DNA from: Myroides sp. NP-2
GTDB taxonomy: Bacteria > Bacteroidota > Bacteroidia > Flavobacteriales > Flavobacteriaceae
Length of the DNA: 64,000 bases
Direction of reading: 5' to 3'
NCBI RefSeq assembly: GCF_014145665.1
Contig: NZ_JACHTD010000004.1
Span: 124,001-188,000, forward strand
A model generated the notes under the pieces. It saw only the letters and a program-made list of their open reading frames with translations, ran no database searches and was not told where the DNA came from. The translations under genes were made by a program, and so were the position numbers. Positions 1-8,825 of this stretch are shown piece after piece. How positions within the stretch are numbered: position 1 is the first letter of the stretch; each line of letters opens with the position of its first letter.

Positions 1-233
1 GATAAACTGTCTAAATAAGGGATAATAGCCTGTTTGTAGGGAATAGTAACATTCAACCCTTTTAGGTTGTCTTGCTGCTCTATAAGGTCGCTAAATTGGC
101 TTATTTTAGCCAGGTCAAAGTTGCTGTAGACACTGTCTGTCAGGCCCAGCTGTTTGAACTTGGCGCTAAAGTAATTTTGTGAGAAAGAATAAGTAATGTC
201 TTTGCCAATTAATCCATATTGTCTCTTAATCAT
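1..233 (-). CDS. aroE: Shikimate dehydrogenase, N-terminal part (runs off left edge)
   Basis: Reading leftward from the ATG at 231-233, 77 codons are open to the window edge. The start MIKRQYGLIGKDITYSFSQ carries the SxS-type shikimate-binding segment, and GLNVTIPYKQ is the NVTxPxK motif with the catalytic lysine. AroE reduces 3-dehydroshikimate to shikimate with NADPH in aromatic amino acid synthesis, in the cytoplasm. The NADP-binding Rossmann half lies outside the window. The TPR gene upstream is on the same strand, 53 bases away, with a hairpin between them. Confidence 0.9.
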   Translation of the reverse strand, partial: MIKRQYGLIGKDITYSFSQNYFSAKFKQLGLTDSVYSNFDLAKISQFSDLIEQQDNLKGLNVTIPYKQAIIPYLDSL

Positions 234-253
234 AACACAAGGTATTATAATGA

Positions 254-283
254 AACAGCTATTCAGACAAGTGAATAGCTGTT
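254..283. terminator. Hairpin between TPR gene and aroE
   Basis: A 12-base perfect inverted repeat (254-265 with 272-283) with a 6-base loop lies just past the TPR stop codon. The minus-strand side is not followed by a clean T run, so it may be a weak terminator or an mRNA-stabilising hairpin. Confidence 0.5.
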
Positions 284-286
284 CTT

Positions 287-1684
287 TTATTTAGTGAAAT
301 CTTTTATGGCTTGTTGTAGAATCGGATTTTCCCATTGGGTGTGAAATAAGTTTGCTATAAGCGAAACTTTTTCTGCATCTGTAGTCAATCCTTGCTCTAA
401 CCAAACGAGTGCCTCTTCGCTATTGTTGTTAGCGAGGTGAAAAACGGCTAATCGATAGTATATCTCCGCTGTATTGGGATGTGTACTCTCAATTTGATAC
501 AATTTATCAATGGCATCATCGTATTCCTCCAAAAGGTATAAGATATCTGCCCAATCAATCCAGTAATCCAAGATATACTCGCCCAGTTCGGTCGCTTTTC
601 TATAGCCCAATTCCGCTTCTTTGAATTGGAGTAAGTTGCGGTTGAGCACAGCGTATCGAACCCAGTATCGCTCGTTTAATTCATCAATTTGAATGGCTTT
701 TTGCAAGGTCACAAGGGCTTTGTCAAACTGACTTTCCTTGATGTAGATGTCTGTTAAGGCAATCCATCCTTTGTCGAGCATTGGATCTTCGTGTACCGTT
801 TTCTTGTAGTACTGAATAGCCAAAGGAAAATTGTTAAGGACTTCATAGCAAATCCCAATGCGCAATAATACATAAGAAGAAGGTGCGTCCAACTCTAAGG
901 TAATCATATAGTTGTCAATCGCCTCTTGGTGTTGTTGTAATTTCTCTAGCGATTTGCCCTTCTCCAAATAAGCGCCCAAAAACTGTTCGTCAATTAAGGT
1001 CGCATAGTTGAATGCCCAAACGGCTTTTTCGTAATTCTTCAACGCATAGTATTGTCTGCCTAGCTGATGCCAAGCGATTTCACTATACGGATTTTTGTCG
1101 ATAAACGAGTTTAAGTAGTCAATGGCTTCTTCTATTTCATTGAGAAAGTCAAAGCAGTACACGATGTTATACAAAGTCGATTGATCTTCATCGTCATTGT
1201 CTAAGCACAGAATAAAGCTCTGTTTTGCTTTTTCAATTTCGTCAATAAAGAGATACTCCATGCCCAAAAGAGAATAGATATCAGCCAAATCTTCGGTAAT
1301 CGTCAACGCTTTTTCTAAAGCGCTAATGGCTTCGAGATGGTTGCCTTTTTTGGAGTAAATACTCGCTCTGTGAATGTAGATCTCGTCATTGTGAGGCTCT
1401 ACGTGTTCTATTTCATCTAGCAGGCGATCCGCCGCTTCTAATTTATTTTGAAAAATTAATATTTCTACTTCCACTAATTTTAATCCAATCGAAGTAGGGT
1501 GTTGGTCCAAAGCTAATTTTAGCGCTTTTTTGGCCAAGTTTACTTTACCTGAATCCAGGTAATGTAGGATGATATTTTCAAACTCTTCCGAATCGAAAAA
1601 CAAGATCTTATTGGTTTTGAGCATTGACTCAAAACGAGCAAGTGATAAATTGTTTTCTTCTTCTTCGTTTTTATTGAAATCCAT
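287..1684 (-). CDS. Tetratricopeptide repeat protein
   Basis: A 465-residue protein made almost wholly of TPR helix pairs. Repeats with the usual A-x-x-x-Y/F spacing recur about every 34 residues from roughly residue 60 to 440 (for example NYEKAVWAFNYA, QHQEAIDNY, QFDKALVTLQKA, EYDDAIDKL). There is no signal peptide or membrane segment, so it is probably a cytoplasmic scaffold. The first 30 residues are acidic and low in complexity. The gene lies between aroE and an aminotransferase on the same strand, 31 bases after the latter's stop. Its partner cannot be deduced from sequence. Confidence 0.85.
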   Translation of the reverse strand: MDFNKNEEEENNLSLARFESMLKTNKILFFDSEEFENIILHYLDSGKVNLAKKALKLALDQHPTSIGLKLVEVEILIFQNKLEAADRLLDEIEHVEPHNDEIYIHRASIYSKKGNHLEAISALEKALTITEDLADIYSLLGMEYLFIDEIEKAKQSFILCLDNDDEDQSTLYNIVYCFDFLNEIEEAIDYLNSFIDKNPYSEIAWHQLGRQYYALKNYEKAVWAFNYATLIDEQFLGAYLEKGKSLEKLQQHQEAIDNYMITLELDAPSSYVLLRIGICYEVLNNFPLAIQYYKKTVHEDPMLDKGWIALTDIYIKESQFDKALVTLQKAIQIDELNERYWVRYAVLNRNLLQFKEAELGYRKATELGEYILDYWIDWADILYLLEEYDDAIDKLYQIESTHPNTAEIYYRLAVFHLANNNSEEALVWLEQGLTTDAEKVSLIANLFHTQWENPILQQAIKDFTK

Positions 1685-1715
1685 TGCTTTGTTTTAGTGC
1701 GTTAATTAAAAAAAG

Positions 1716-2909
1716 CTATAAGCCTAACTCTTTTTGAACTTCATCTAAAGCTTCTAATAGGATGGCACATCCTTCTTTTATTTCCGTTTCGCTAATGGTT
1801 AACGGTGGAGTGATGCGTATTGCTTTTCCTTCAAACAGAAGCCAGAACAAAATTAGTCCTTTTTCTTGACATTTTACGATGGCGCGGTTGGTAATATCAC
1901 TGCTAGGGGTCATTGGAGCGATCATCAATCCTCGTCCTCTAATTTCGGTGATCAACGGGTGAACGAGTAGCTGTCTGAATAGCTGTTCTTTCACCAATGT
2001 TTGTGCCATAATATCGGTTTCCACGAGTTCTTTCAGGGTTGCTAAACTCGCAGCAGCAATAACGGGGTGACCGCCGAAGGTGGTGATATGTCCAAATTTT
2101 GGGTTGTCATACAAGAGGTTCATATGCGCATCGCTAGCAGTAAAAGCCCCAACAGGCATTCCACCTCCCATTCCTTTACCCATAACGATTACATCCGGAA
2201 CAACGTCGTAGTTCTGAAAGCCAAATAGCTTTCCTGTACGGCCGAATCCTGGTTGAATCTCGTCGACAATCATCAAAGCGCCAACTTCGTCACAGCGCTT
2301 TCTTACTTTAGTTAAAAACCCATCAAAAGGCTCTACAAATCCTGCGCCTCCTTGAATGGTTTCCAAAATAATTCCCGCTGTACGCGTCGTGATCTTTTCC
2401 AAGTCTTCCACACTGTTGAAGTGGATGAAATCTACATCGGGTAAAAGTGGGCGGAACGCTCTCTTGCGCTCTTCAAACCCCATTACACTCATGGAACCCA
2501 TCGTATTGCCGTGGTAAGCGTTAAAACACGAAATCAACTGGCTTCTGCCAGTTACGCGTTTCGCCAACTTCAGCGCGCCTTCAGTCGCTTCTGTACCAGA
2601 ATTTACGAGATAGGTTTTATTCAGCGGAGCAGGAATGTTCTCGGCTAGTAGTTTACAAAATTCTACAGCAGGATCCTGAATGTATTCCCCGTAAACCATA
2701 ACGTGTGAATATTTGTCTAGCTGTGCCTTAATCGCATCGTTGACCTTTTGGTTCTGATGCCCCAACGTACAGGCAGAAACACCCGCTACGAAGTCTAAAT
2801 ATGCTTTTCCGTTCTTGTCGTATATGTAGGAACCCTTGGCGTGGGAAATTTCCATGGCCAACGGATTCGGTGAAGTCTGTGCTTGGTATTTAAAAAAATC
2901 TTCTTTCAT
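1716..2909 (-). CDS. Class III (acetylornithine-type) PLP aminotransferase
   Basis: The 397-residue length is normal for the family. NSGTEATEGALKLAK is the phosphate-binding segment, DEIQPGFGRTG holds the aspartate that contacts the PLP ring nitrogen, and GKGMGGGMPVGAF holds the Schiff-base lysine. TTFGGHPVIAAA and IRITPPLTIS are further family motifs. Members move amino groups between omega-amines or amino acids and 2-oxo acids (acetylornithine, ornithine, 4-aminobutyrate, lysine). No arginine-pathway gene is nearby, so the substrate is left open. It is followed after 12 bases upstream by the OstA-like gene and probably cotranscribed with it. Confidence 0.9.
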   Translation of the reverse strand: MKEDFFKYQAQTSPNPLAMEISHAKGSYIYDKNGKAYLDFVAGVSACTLGHQNQKVNDAIKAQLDKYSHVMVYGEYIQDPAVEFCKLLAENIPAPLNKTYLVNSGTEATEGALKLAKRVTGRSQLISCFNAYHGNTMGSMSVMGFEERKRAFRPLLPDVDFIHFNSVEDLEKITTRTAGIILETIQGGAGFVEPFDGFLTKVRKRCDEVGALMIVDEIQPGFGRTGKLFGFQNYDVVPDVIVMGKGMGGGMPVGAFTASDAHMNLLYDNPKFGHITTFGGHPVIAAASLATLKELVETDIMAQTLVKEQLFRQLLVHPLITEIRGRGLMIAPMTPSSDITNRAIVKCQEKGLILFWLLFEGKAIRITPPLTISETEIKEGCAILLEALDEVQKELGL

Positions 2910-2921
2910 GTTTATTCAACC

Positions 2922-4583
2922 TTATTTTTTCTCTACTTTGGTTTTAGGGGATGGTTGTTGTGGAGCTAATGTTTCTTTTTGAATCTCCATCGGCTCATTC
3001 GCATCCTTTTGTTTTTGCAATCGCTCTTCTTTCTGATCTATTTCATCTTGGACTTCTTCCTCGCTGAAAATATCGGCTAACGAATTGATTTTCTCCTCGC
3101 CTCTCCAAATAAAATCCTTGAGGAATCGAGCATTCTCGGGTAACATATGATCAGGGTAGAGCTGACTTTCAGGGGAGACAAATAGCGTAACACTGCTAAT
3201 TTCATTTTCGCTAAAGCCCACGTTAATATGGCTGCATATGCCTTTGTCAATGCCGATAAATTCATTTTTTTCATTATAGGCATAGTAAATCATCTCTGCG
3301 TTTTTCACCAAGTCTAATTCACTGAGCTTATTGTCTACAAATTTGCCGTATAAGTTAACGCCTTTCACCTGGTTATAACCGGTGCCTAGGGTGTCTTTCT
3401 CAACGATAAACGCGTTGTTTAATACTTTGAGCGAATCCATTTGTTTGGTTTCTAGATTGCTCAAAAGATGCATCACTTCACCCGTTACTTGACTATCGCC
3501 ATTCCAAAGCACAGGACGCCCAATCATTTGAGTTAAGCCTATTTTTTCACTCCAATGGATGGAATCGGCTTTACCGCTCATGCTGTCGCGAAAAATGCGT
3601 GCATCGTGGTAACCGCGGATGATCCGATCTTTTTCTGGACCCGTTAGCACAATGCGCTTGGCGCTAAAGTAAACGGAATCTCCTTCTTCCGTCAACATGC
3701 TGACCAAGGCCTTTTTAGTGACATACATCGAGTCTTGTAGCTTGTATAACTCGGCATAATGCCCTGTGATTTTTGATTTGTTGATGGTGTCTGTGACGCG
3801 GACGTGATTGGTTGCCGAAGCAAACTCAATGCGCTTATCATAATAGATGGAATCTCCTTCAATCTTCCGCTGATCATACCAAATATAGGAGTTCTTGACC
3901 ATCTTGCCCAAGTCGTGCTTGACGTCGTAATACCCATTTTCAGTATAGATATAATCGCCTTCATTGGTAATGGTCGATGGACCAAATACATAGGCGTGCT
4001 CTGGAACTTCATAAAAGTCCAAATGGTTGGACTTGACAATGGTTCCTTGTGTTGTCGTAATGGTAACCGCCGTGAAAAATTGAAATTTCTTCTCCGTTAA
4101 AAAGTATTTTCCCGATTGACTTTTTAAGGTATTTCCCTTATTGACAATCGTTCCAGGCGTATTGTAATAAATCAAATTCTCATTGCGATTAAAGCGCAAC
4201 GTATCAGTTTCTAAAGTTGAATCTGGCGAACGCACGATAACATCTCCTTCTGCATACGCAAATCCATTGATGGCATTGTATTCGGCATATTTACTGTCCA
4301 AGAATAGGGTATCACCTTGATTCATCCTCACATCACCCAATAGTTTGATGTAGTTCTCTTTCTCAAAGTAATAAGCGGTATTACAGTTTAGAATAATTCC
4401 GTTGTGTTCTGCTGTAATATTTCCCCTTAACAACGTTGCATCGGGCAGCTCTGTTTGATTGCGATCCGACAAATCTGCATGATGAATAATAATCTTGTTT
4501 TTATCTTGACCATAACTAGAAAAGCCCATTAGCGTCAATAGGATAAAGAAATAGAATGTTCTCAAGTCTATATTTTTTTTCAA
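2922..4583 (-). CDS. OstA-like (LptA/LptD N-domain) exported protein
   Basis: A 553-residue protein with an N-terminal signal segment (about residues 8-25, FYFFILLTLMGFSSYG). The body is repeated beta-jellyroll of the OstA/LptA type, visible in recurring phrases such as GNITAEHNGIILNCNTAYY, LDSKYAEYNAINGFAYAEGDV and GDSIYYDKRIEFASA. The C-terminal 50 residues are charged and Q/K/E-rich. In Bacteroidota this family is thought to take part in lipopolysaccharide transport across the periplasm. It is the first gene of a leftward run and the 5' spacer is long, so it probably has its own promoter. Confidence 0.85.
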   Translation of the reverse strand: MKKNIDLRTFYFFILLTLMGFSSYGQDKNKIIIHHADLSDRNQTELPDATLLRGNITAEHNGIILNCNTAYYFEKENYIKLLGDVRMNQGDTLFLDSKYAEYNAINGFAYAEGDVIVRSPDSTLETDTLRFNRNENLIYYNTPGTIVNKGNTLKSQSGKYFLTEKKFQFFTAVTITTTQGTIVKSNHLDFYEVPEHAYVFGPSTITNEGDYIYTENGYYDVKHDLGKMVKNSYIWYDQRKIEGDSIYYDKRIEFASATNHVRVTDTINKSKITGHYAELYKLQDSMYVTKKALVSMLTEEGDSVYFSAKRIVLTGPEKDRIIRGYHDARIFRDSMSGKADSIHWSEKIGLTQMIGRPVLWNGDSQVTGEVMHLLSNLETKQMDSLKVLNNAFIVEKDTLGTGYNQVKGVNLYGKFVDNKLSELDLVKNAEMIYYAYNEKNEFIGIDKGICSHINVGFSENEISSVTLFVSPESQLYPDHMLPENARFLKDFIWRGEEKINSLADIFSEEEVQDEIDQKEERLQKQKDANEPMEIQKETLAPQQPSPKTKVEKK

Positions 4584-5045
4584 ATTTACACAAAATATAC
4601 GAAGTTATATTTGCCTTTAGAATAAATTATGGGTTATCCCTAATCCTTCGTTCTTCTCTGTGTCCGTTGAACATTCACTCCTTGTCTTACTAGGTATAAA
4701 ACACCTGAGAATACCTTTGCTTAGCATTTTGGCTTTTCTTGCCTAACCTTTCTCCACCATAGGGGATTTCCTATCGTTTAAAAAATGGTCAAATATCATC
4801 GCTGTAGGTTGATTGCTTATTGTCGTTTTGGTTTTGTTTGAGCGATGTTCGCGTCACCTATGGTTTTACAAGGGGTTGCGGTGGTCTTGTCAAAGGGAGT
4901 TCGAAGCCTATCTAAAAATAGAGTAGGGGAAGGTGTGGGAGCATGGAGAAAGTTAGGGCGGAAGTGTGGATAGGCATCCAAAAATCAAGGAAAAAGCAGG
5001 GAGAAGTGTTTTTCGATCGTTCGTTGGTGGTTTGACTTTCTACAG

Positions 5046-5070
5046 TTCATACCCCAAAAAGTGGTATGAA
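5046..5070. repeat. Short perfect hairpin
   Basis: TTCATACC at 5046-5053 pairs with GGTATGAA at 5063-5070 across a 9-base loop. No T run follows, so it is not an obvious terminator. Confidence 0.6.
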
Positions 5071-5088
5071 ATTTGTTGAATTTTCCGC

Positions 5089-5169
5089 AGTAAACGGATG
5101 ATGATTAAAAACGCAGAGAGCTAAATTCGAAGGGAGATTGTCCTTTTTCATGAGAGGGATCCGTTTACT
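5089..5169. repeat. 11-base inverted repeat with 59-base centre
   Basis: AGTAAACGGAT at 5089-5099 is the exact reverse complement of ATCCGTTTACT at 5159-5169. The function is unknown; it may be an RNA stem or the ends of a decayed element. Confidence 0.6.
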
Positions 5170-5550
5170 TTTATTGGATTTAGCAAGGACTGAATGCTAA
5201 ACGCATATTGAGGCTTTTCCTCAAAGAGCCTAAGGAGGCTAGCTTACTTACCTTAGGAAAGACTACATCAATTATTTTTTAACGAAAGAAATCCGCTGGC
5301 TAGTGTACGCATTCAGCCAAGGGTTCATACGGGTGCAAATGACTCCTTTAGACTGCAGCTAGGGTTGTTGGTTTGCATGACTTCTCTGGGTTTATTGCAA
5401 TATAGGCTTAGTGGATTTCTAATGCAGCGCTTCGGTCTAGTATTTTGCGATCTGTAAGGCTTGATTTGCTTCGCCTCAGGTGGAGGAGATTGGCTTTGTA
5501 TAGGTGGTGAGGACCGCGCTGGGCCAAGCGCAACTTAAATTTTAACTATT

Positions 5551-6861
5551 ATGAAAGACGAACAAGCAAAACAACGCGTTACAGGAAGTATTTTTTTTGA
5601 TGGCACAGGGAATAACCGAACAAATTCACGACGTGATGCTACTAAATTTGGCAACTTCACTTCTATTAATTCACTTTTCGAAGCTTGCGTATTAGCCGAT
5701 CGAATATATATTGAAGGCGTTGGAACACGCGATAATATGGATGATTCGAATTGGGCAAAAGCAACGGGGGCCAATCCAATTGGTTATACTGATTATTCGT
5801 ATAGCGATAAACTGGAACGAGCATTGAACTTTTTAAAGGCCTTTCAAAAATTACACGAAGCCGATGATATTGATTTAGTGGTGTACGGTTTTAGTAGAGG
5901 GGCAACCTTAGCACGCGATTTTGCTAAAAGAGCCCTAGAATACCCCAATATTAGAATTCGTTTTCTAGGTATTTTTGATACGGTAGTATCCCTCATTTTT
6001 GACTCGCCAAAGATTCATTATACCACAGAAGAGCTAGCGAAAATTGACCAAATTCTACATTTGACCGCCATCAATGAGGCGAGATACTATTTTCCGCTGA
6101 CCAGTATATTTGTCGAGCAAGACAATAGTGAGTTGGTCAATATCAAAAACAATGTAGCAACAGCTAATATAAAAGAAATTTTTGTTCCTGGTGCACATGC
6201 TGATGTTGGAGGTGGTTATACTGCTGGTGCTGAAAGACTCGTTCTCAACCTTAATAAGGCGAGTTCTGACAGCCTTTTAACGGATTGGCAACGCATGCAA
6301 AATACGGTGAAAGACCACTTTGAAAATGATGTTCAAAATTCAATCTGGAAATCATTACTGGCGAGTAACGTGACTATCGAAGGCACGGAAGCAGCGGCTA
6401 ATTTGCTGACGAGAAGGGATTCCGTATCTATTGATATGACACAAGTGTATTTTGAAGTGATGGCGTCCTATTCCAATACGTCGGCCAATCTGACTATTTT
6501 TGACTTTACGCCTAGTGAACTCTCTCCAAGTTTGGCCAAATTGAAAAGCGATTTGCTTACCTATATTCAGTCTGGCACTCCTAATCTCGGTCCTAATTAC
6601 GACTATGAAAATCTCGCTTATTCTACACATATTTCATCCAATTACGGAAAAATTGAAAGTACAACGGATATCAATCTAACGCAGAATACTTTTGATTTGG
6701 ACGCCTTAAAAGCGGAGATTGAACGTGTAAAAGCAGAACATCCTAATGAGAATTTCGACTCCTTTAATTTAGAGGTTATTGAGAATGCCTTTGGAATGAG
6801 TCTCATCAACGTCAATGCGCCCAATAATAAAGACTGGCATCGCAAGGTTATTTACGGGTAG
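5551..6861 (+). CDS. DUF2235 alpha/beta hydrolase, Tle1-like
   Basis: A 436-residue protein with the DUF2235 layout. FFDGTGNN lies near residue 20, the nucleophile elbow GFSRGA near residue 112, and GAHADVGGGY near residue 220, which supplies the expected histidine and aspartate. DUF2235 includes the Tle1 phospholipase effectors of type VI secretion. No signal peptide is seen, as is usual for such effectors. However, no VgrG, PAAR, Hcp or immunity gene lies beside it, so an effector role is inference. An unusually long untranslated stretch precedes it and a strong terminator follows. ATG at 5551 is the only good start. Confidence 0.85.
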   Translation: MKDEQAKQRVTGSIFFDGTGNNRTNSRRDATKFGNFTSINSLFEACVLADRIYIEGVGTRDNMDDSNWAKATGANPIGYTDYSYSDKLERALNFLKAFQKLHEADDIDLVVYGFSRGATLARDFAKRALEYPNIRIRFLGIFDTVVSLIFDSPKIHYTTEELAKIDQILHLTAINEARYYFPLTSIFVEQDNSELVNIKNNVATANIKEIFVPGAHADVGGGYTAGAERLVLNLNKASSDSLLTDWQRMQNTVKDHFENDVQNSIWKSLLASNVTIEGTEAAANLLTRRDSVSIDMTQVYFEVMASYSNTSANLTIFDFTPSELSPSLAKLKSDLLTYIQSGTPNLGPNYDYENLAYSTHISSNYGKIESTTDINLTQNTFDLDALKAEIERVKAEHPNENFDSFNLEVIENAFGMSLINVNAPNNKDWHRKVIYG

Positions 6862-6927
6862 TTACTCGTGTAAATCTGCAACTGGGCAAGTACATTGATT
6901 CGTTGTTTATATGCGTTGATGTGAAAA

Positions 6928-6955
6928 AAAAACCACTTCGAAAGAAGTGGTTTTT
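6928..6955. terminator. Bidirectional terminator
   Basis: AAAAACCACTTC and GAAGTGGTTTTT form a perfect 12-base stem around a GAAA tetraloop, with A/T runs on both sides. It lies between the convergent DUF2235 and purA genes. Confidence 0.9.
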
Positions 6956-6960
6956 ACTTT

Positions 6961-8232
6961 TTATTTTACGATTGTTTGTGTTCTATCAGGACCTACAGAA
7001 ACAACTTTCACAGGTACATCAAGGTAATTTTCAATGAATTGAATATACTCTTTTAGTTCCATTGGCAATTGATCGTAAGAGGTCATCCCTGTTAAATCAG
7101 CGTTCCAACCTTTGATTTCTTCATAGATTGGCTCTACGTTTTCAGGTTCAATATTGTATGGTAGATAGTCAATAACTTCCCCTTTGTACTTGTATTTTGT
7201 ACATACTTTTAGATTTTGGAAACCAGATAAAACATCGGCTTTCATCATATAAAGCTCTGTTACTCCGTTTACTTCAACAGCATATTTTAATGCTACTAAA
7301 TCCAACCAACCACATCGTCTAGCGCGTCCTGTTACAGAACCAAATTCTCTACCTACACTAGCCATTGTTGCACCAACTTCGTCGTGTAATTCAGTAGGGA
7401 ATGGACCGCTACCTACACGAGTTGTATACGCTTTGAAAATTCCAAATACTTCTTTCACGCGGTTAGGGGCAATACCTAAACCAGTACATGCACCAGCAGC
7501 TGTTGTATTTGAAGATGTAACGAATGGATATGTTCCAAAATCAATGTCCAATAAAGAACCTTGAGCTCCTTCAGCAAGGATGGTTTTTCCTTGTTTTAAA
7601 GCGCTATTTAAGTATTCTTCACTGTCAATAAAAGTTAATTTGCGCAATTCTTTAACTGCTTGGAAGAATTCTTCTTCTAATTCAGCTAAGTTGTATTGCA
7701 TATCCACATCGTGGAACTGAATCATCGATTCATGTTTGTCAGCTAATGCGCGGTATCTTTGTTCGAAATCCTCTAATTCAATATCACCAACACGAAGACC
7801 GTTTCTACCTGTTTTATCCATATAGGTAGGGCCAATTCCTTTTAAGGTCGATCCGATTTTTGCTTTGCCTTTTGCAGCTTCAGAAGCAGCATCAAGTAAA
7901 CGGTGGGTCGGAAGAATTAAATGCGCTTTTCTAGAGATCAATAGTCGAGTGACAAAATCAATGTTAAATTGCTCTAAACCTTCAATCTCTTTCATGAAAA
8001 CAACAGGATCAATAACCACACCGTTTCCGATGATGTTGATTGAGTCTTTGTGAAAAATACCTGAAGGGATTGTGCGAAGAACGTGTTTAATTCCGTCAAA
8101 TTCTAAAGTGTGTCCTGCATTTGGTCCACCTTGAAAGCGTGCAATAATGTCGTATTTTGAAGTAAGGACATCCACGATTTTTCCCTTACCTTCATCACCC
8201 CACTGCAAGCCAAGTAGTAAATCTACTGCCAT
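6961..8232 (-). CDS. purA: Adenylosuccinate synthetase
   Basis: A full-length 423-residue PurA. It joins IMP and aspartate using GTP to form adenylosuccinate, the first committed step to AMP. The P-loop GDEGKGK carries catalytic Asp13, and GGPNAGHT carries catalytic His41. LAEGAQGSLLDIDFGTYP, the TGRARRCGW loop (IMP/aspartate contact) and C-terminal SVGPDRT are all present. It is followed upstream by a Fur-family gene and relA/spoT on the same strand, a common order in Flavobacteriaceae. It is the intact copy; a divergent truncated paralogue starts at 58114. Confidence 0.97.
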   Translation of the reverse strand: MAVDLLLGLQWGDEGKGKIVDVLTSKYDIIARFQGGPNAGHTLEFDGIKHVLRTIPSGIFHKDSINIIGNGVVIDPVVFMKEIEGLEQFNIDFVTRLLISRKAHLILPTHRLLDAASEAAKGKAKIGSTLKGIGPTYMDKTGRNGLRVGDIELEDFEQRYRALADKHESMIQFHDVDMQYNLAELEEEFFQAVKELRKLTFIDSEEYLNSALKQGKTILAEGAQGSLLDIDFGTYPFVTSSNTTAAGACTGLGIAPNRVKEVFGIFKAYTTRVGSGPFPTELHDEVGATMASVGREFGSVTGRARRCGWLDLVALKYAVEVNGVTELYMMKADVLSGFQNLKVCTKYKYKGEVIDYLPYNIEPENVEPIYEEIKGWNADLTGMTSYDQLPMELKEYIQFIENYLDVPVKVVSVGPDRTQTIVK

Positions 8233-8266
8233 TCTTTTGTGTTGTTAAAGTTTTAAATTAGTTGTG

Positions 8267-8725
8267 TTAGGATTCAGATTCTTCTTCACTCGCTTTTCTA
8301 TTTCCATAGAAATACAAGGAGTGGTTGTGAATCTCAATGTTAAAAATATCTTCTATTGTTTTTTTAATGGTTTGAATACGAGGATCACAAAACTCAATCA
8401 CTTCTCCGGTGTCCGTTAAAATGATGTGGTCGTGTTGCTTGTCAAAATAAGATTTCTCGTAATGTGCCTGGTTTTGTCCAAACTGATGTCTGCGAACTAA
8501 GCCACACTCTAATAAAATTTCAATAGTATTGTACAGCGTAGCTCTACTAACACGATAGTTTTTATTTTTCATTTTGATATACAATGACTCGATATCAAAG
8601 TGCTCTTCACTATCGTAAATTTCTTGTAAAATAGCGTATCGCTCCGGTGTTTTTCGATGACCTCTCTCCTCTAAAAATTTAGTGAATACGTTTTTTACTA
8701 TTTCTTGATTATTCTCGCTTCCCAT
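8267..8725 (-). CDS. Fur-family transcriptional repressor
   Basis: A 152-residue protein with an N-terminal winged helix ([21 protein letters not shown] is the recognition region, about residues 56-76). The metal-binding dimerisation half includes [16 protein letters not shown] and [10 protein letters not shown]. The usual paired CxxC zinc motifs of Fur/PerR are missing; one cysteine lies in EFCDPR. Whether it senses iron, zinc or peroxide cannot be decided. It lies 34 bases upstream of purA and may be cotranscribed with it. A TATATTTG -7 element precedes it at 8743-8750. Confidence 0.9.
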   Translation of the reverse strand: MGSENNQEIVKNVFTKFLEERGHRKTPERYAILQEIYDSEEHFDIESLYIKMKNKNYRVSRATLYNTIEILLECGLVRRHQFGQNQAHYEKSYFDKQHDHIILTDTGEVIEFCDPRIQTIKKTIEDIFNIEIHNHSLYFYGNRKASEEESES

Positions 8726-8742
8726 AACTAAATACTAAAATG

Positions 8743-8750
8743 CAAATATA
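8743..8750 (-). promoter_or_regulatory. Bacteroidota -7 element upstream of Fur-family gene
   Basis: Read on the minus strand this is TATATTTG, a match to TAnnTTTG, 18 bases before the Fur-family start. No clear TTG element stands at the expected distance upstream. Confidence 0.45.
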
Positions 8751-8825
8751 GTTGTATTTTCTCTTGTGAGAAAATTAATTAATTGATTATGTTTTATAAA
8801 TTAAAGATACAACAATTGGTTGAAT

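Larger units (their letters stand above)
4584..5550. other. Gene-free, hairpin-rich intergenic stretch
   Basis: I see no credible coding region in these 967 bases on either strand. It looks less AT-rich than other spacers here. It contains a 25-base hairpin at 5046-5070, an 11-base inverted repeat (5089-5099 with 5159-5169, 59 bases between), and a CCTAAGG/CCTTAGG pair around 5229-5256. It could be the long leader of the downstream DUF2235 gene, an untranslated RNA, or the remains of decayed genes. Confidence 0.5.
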
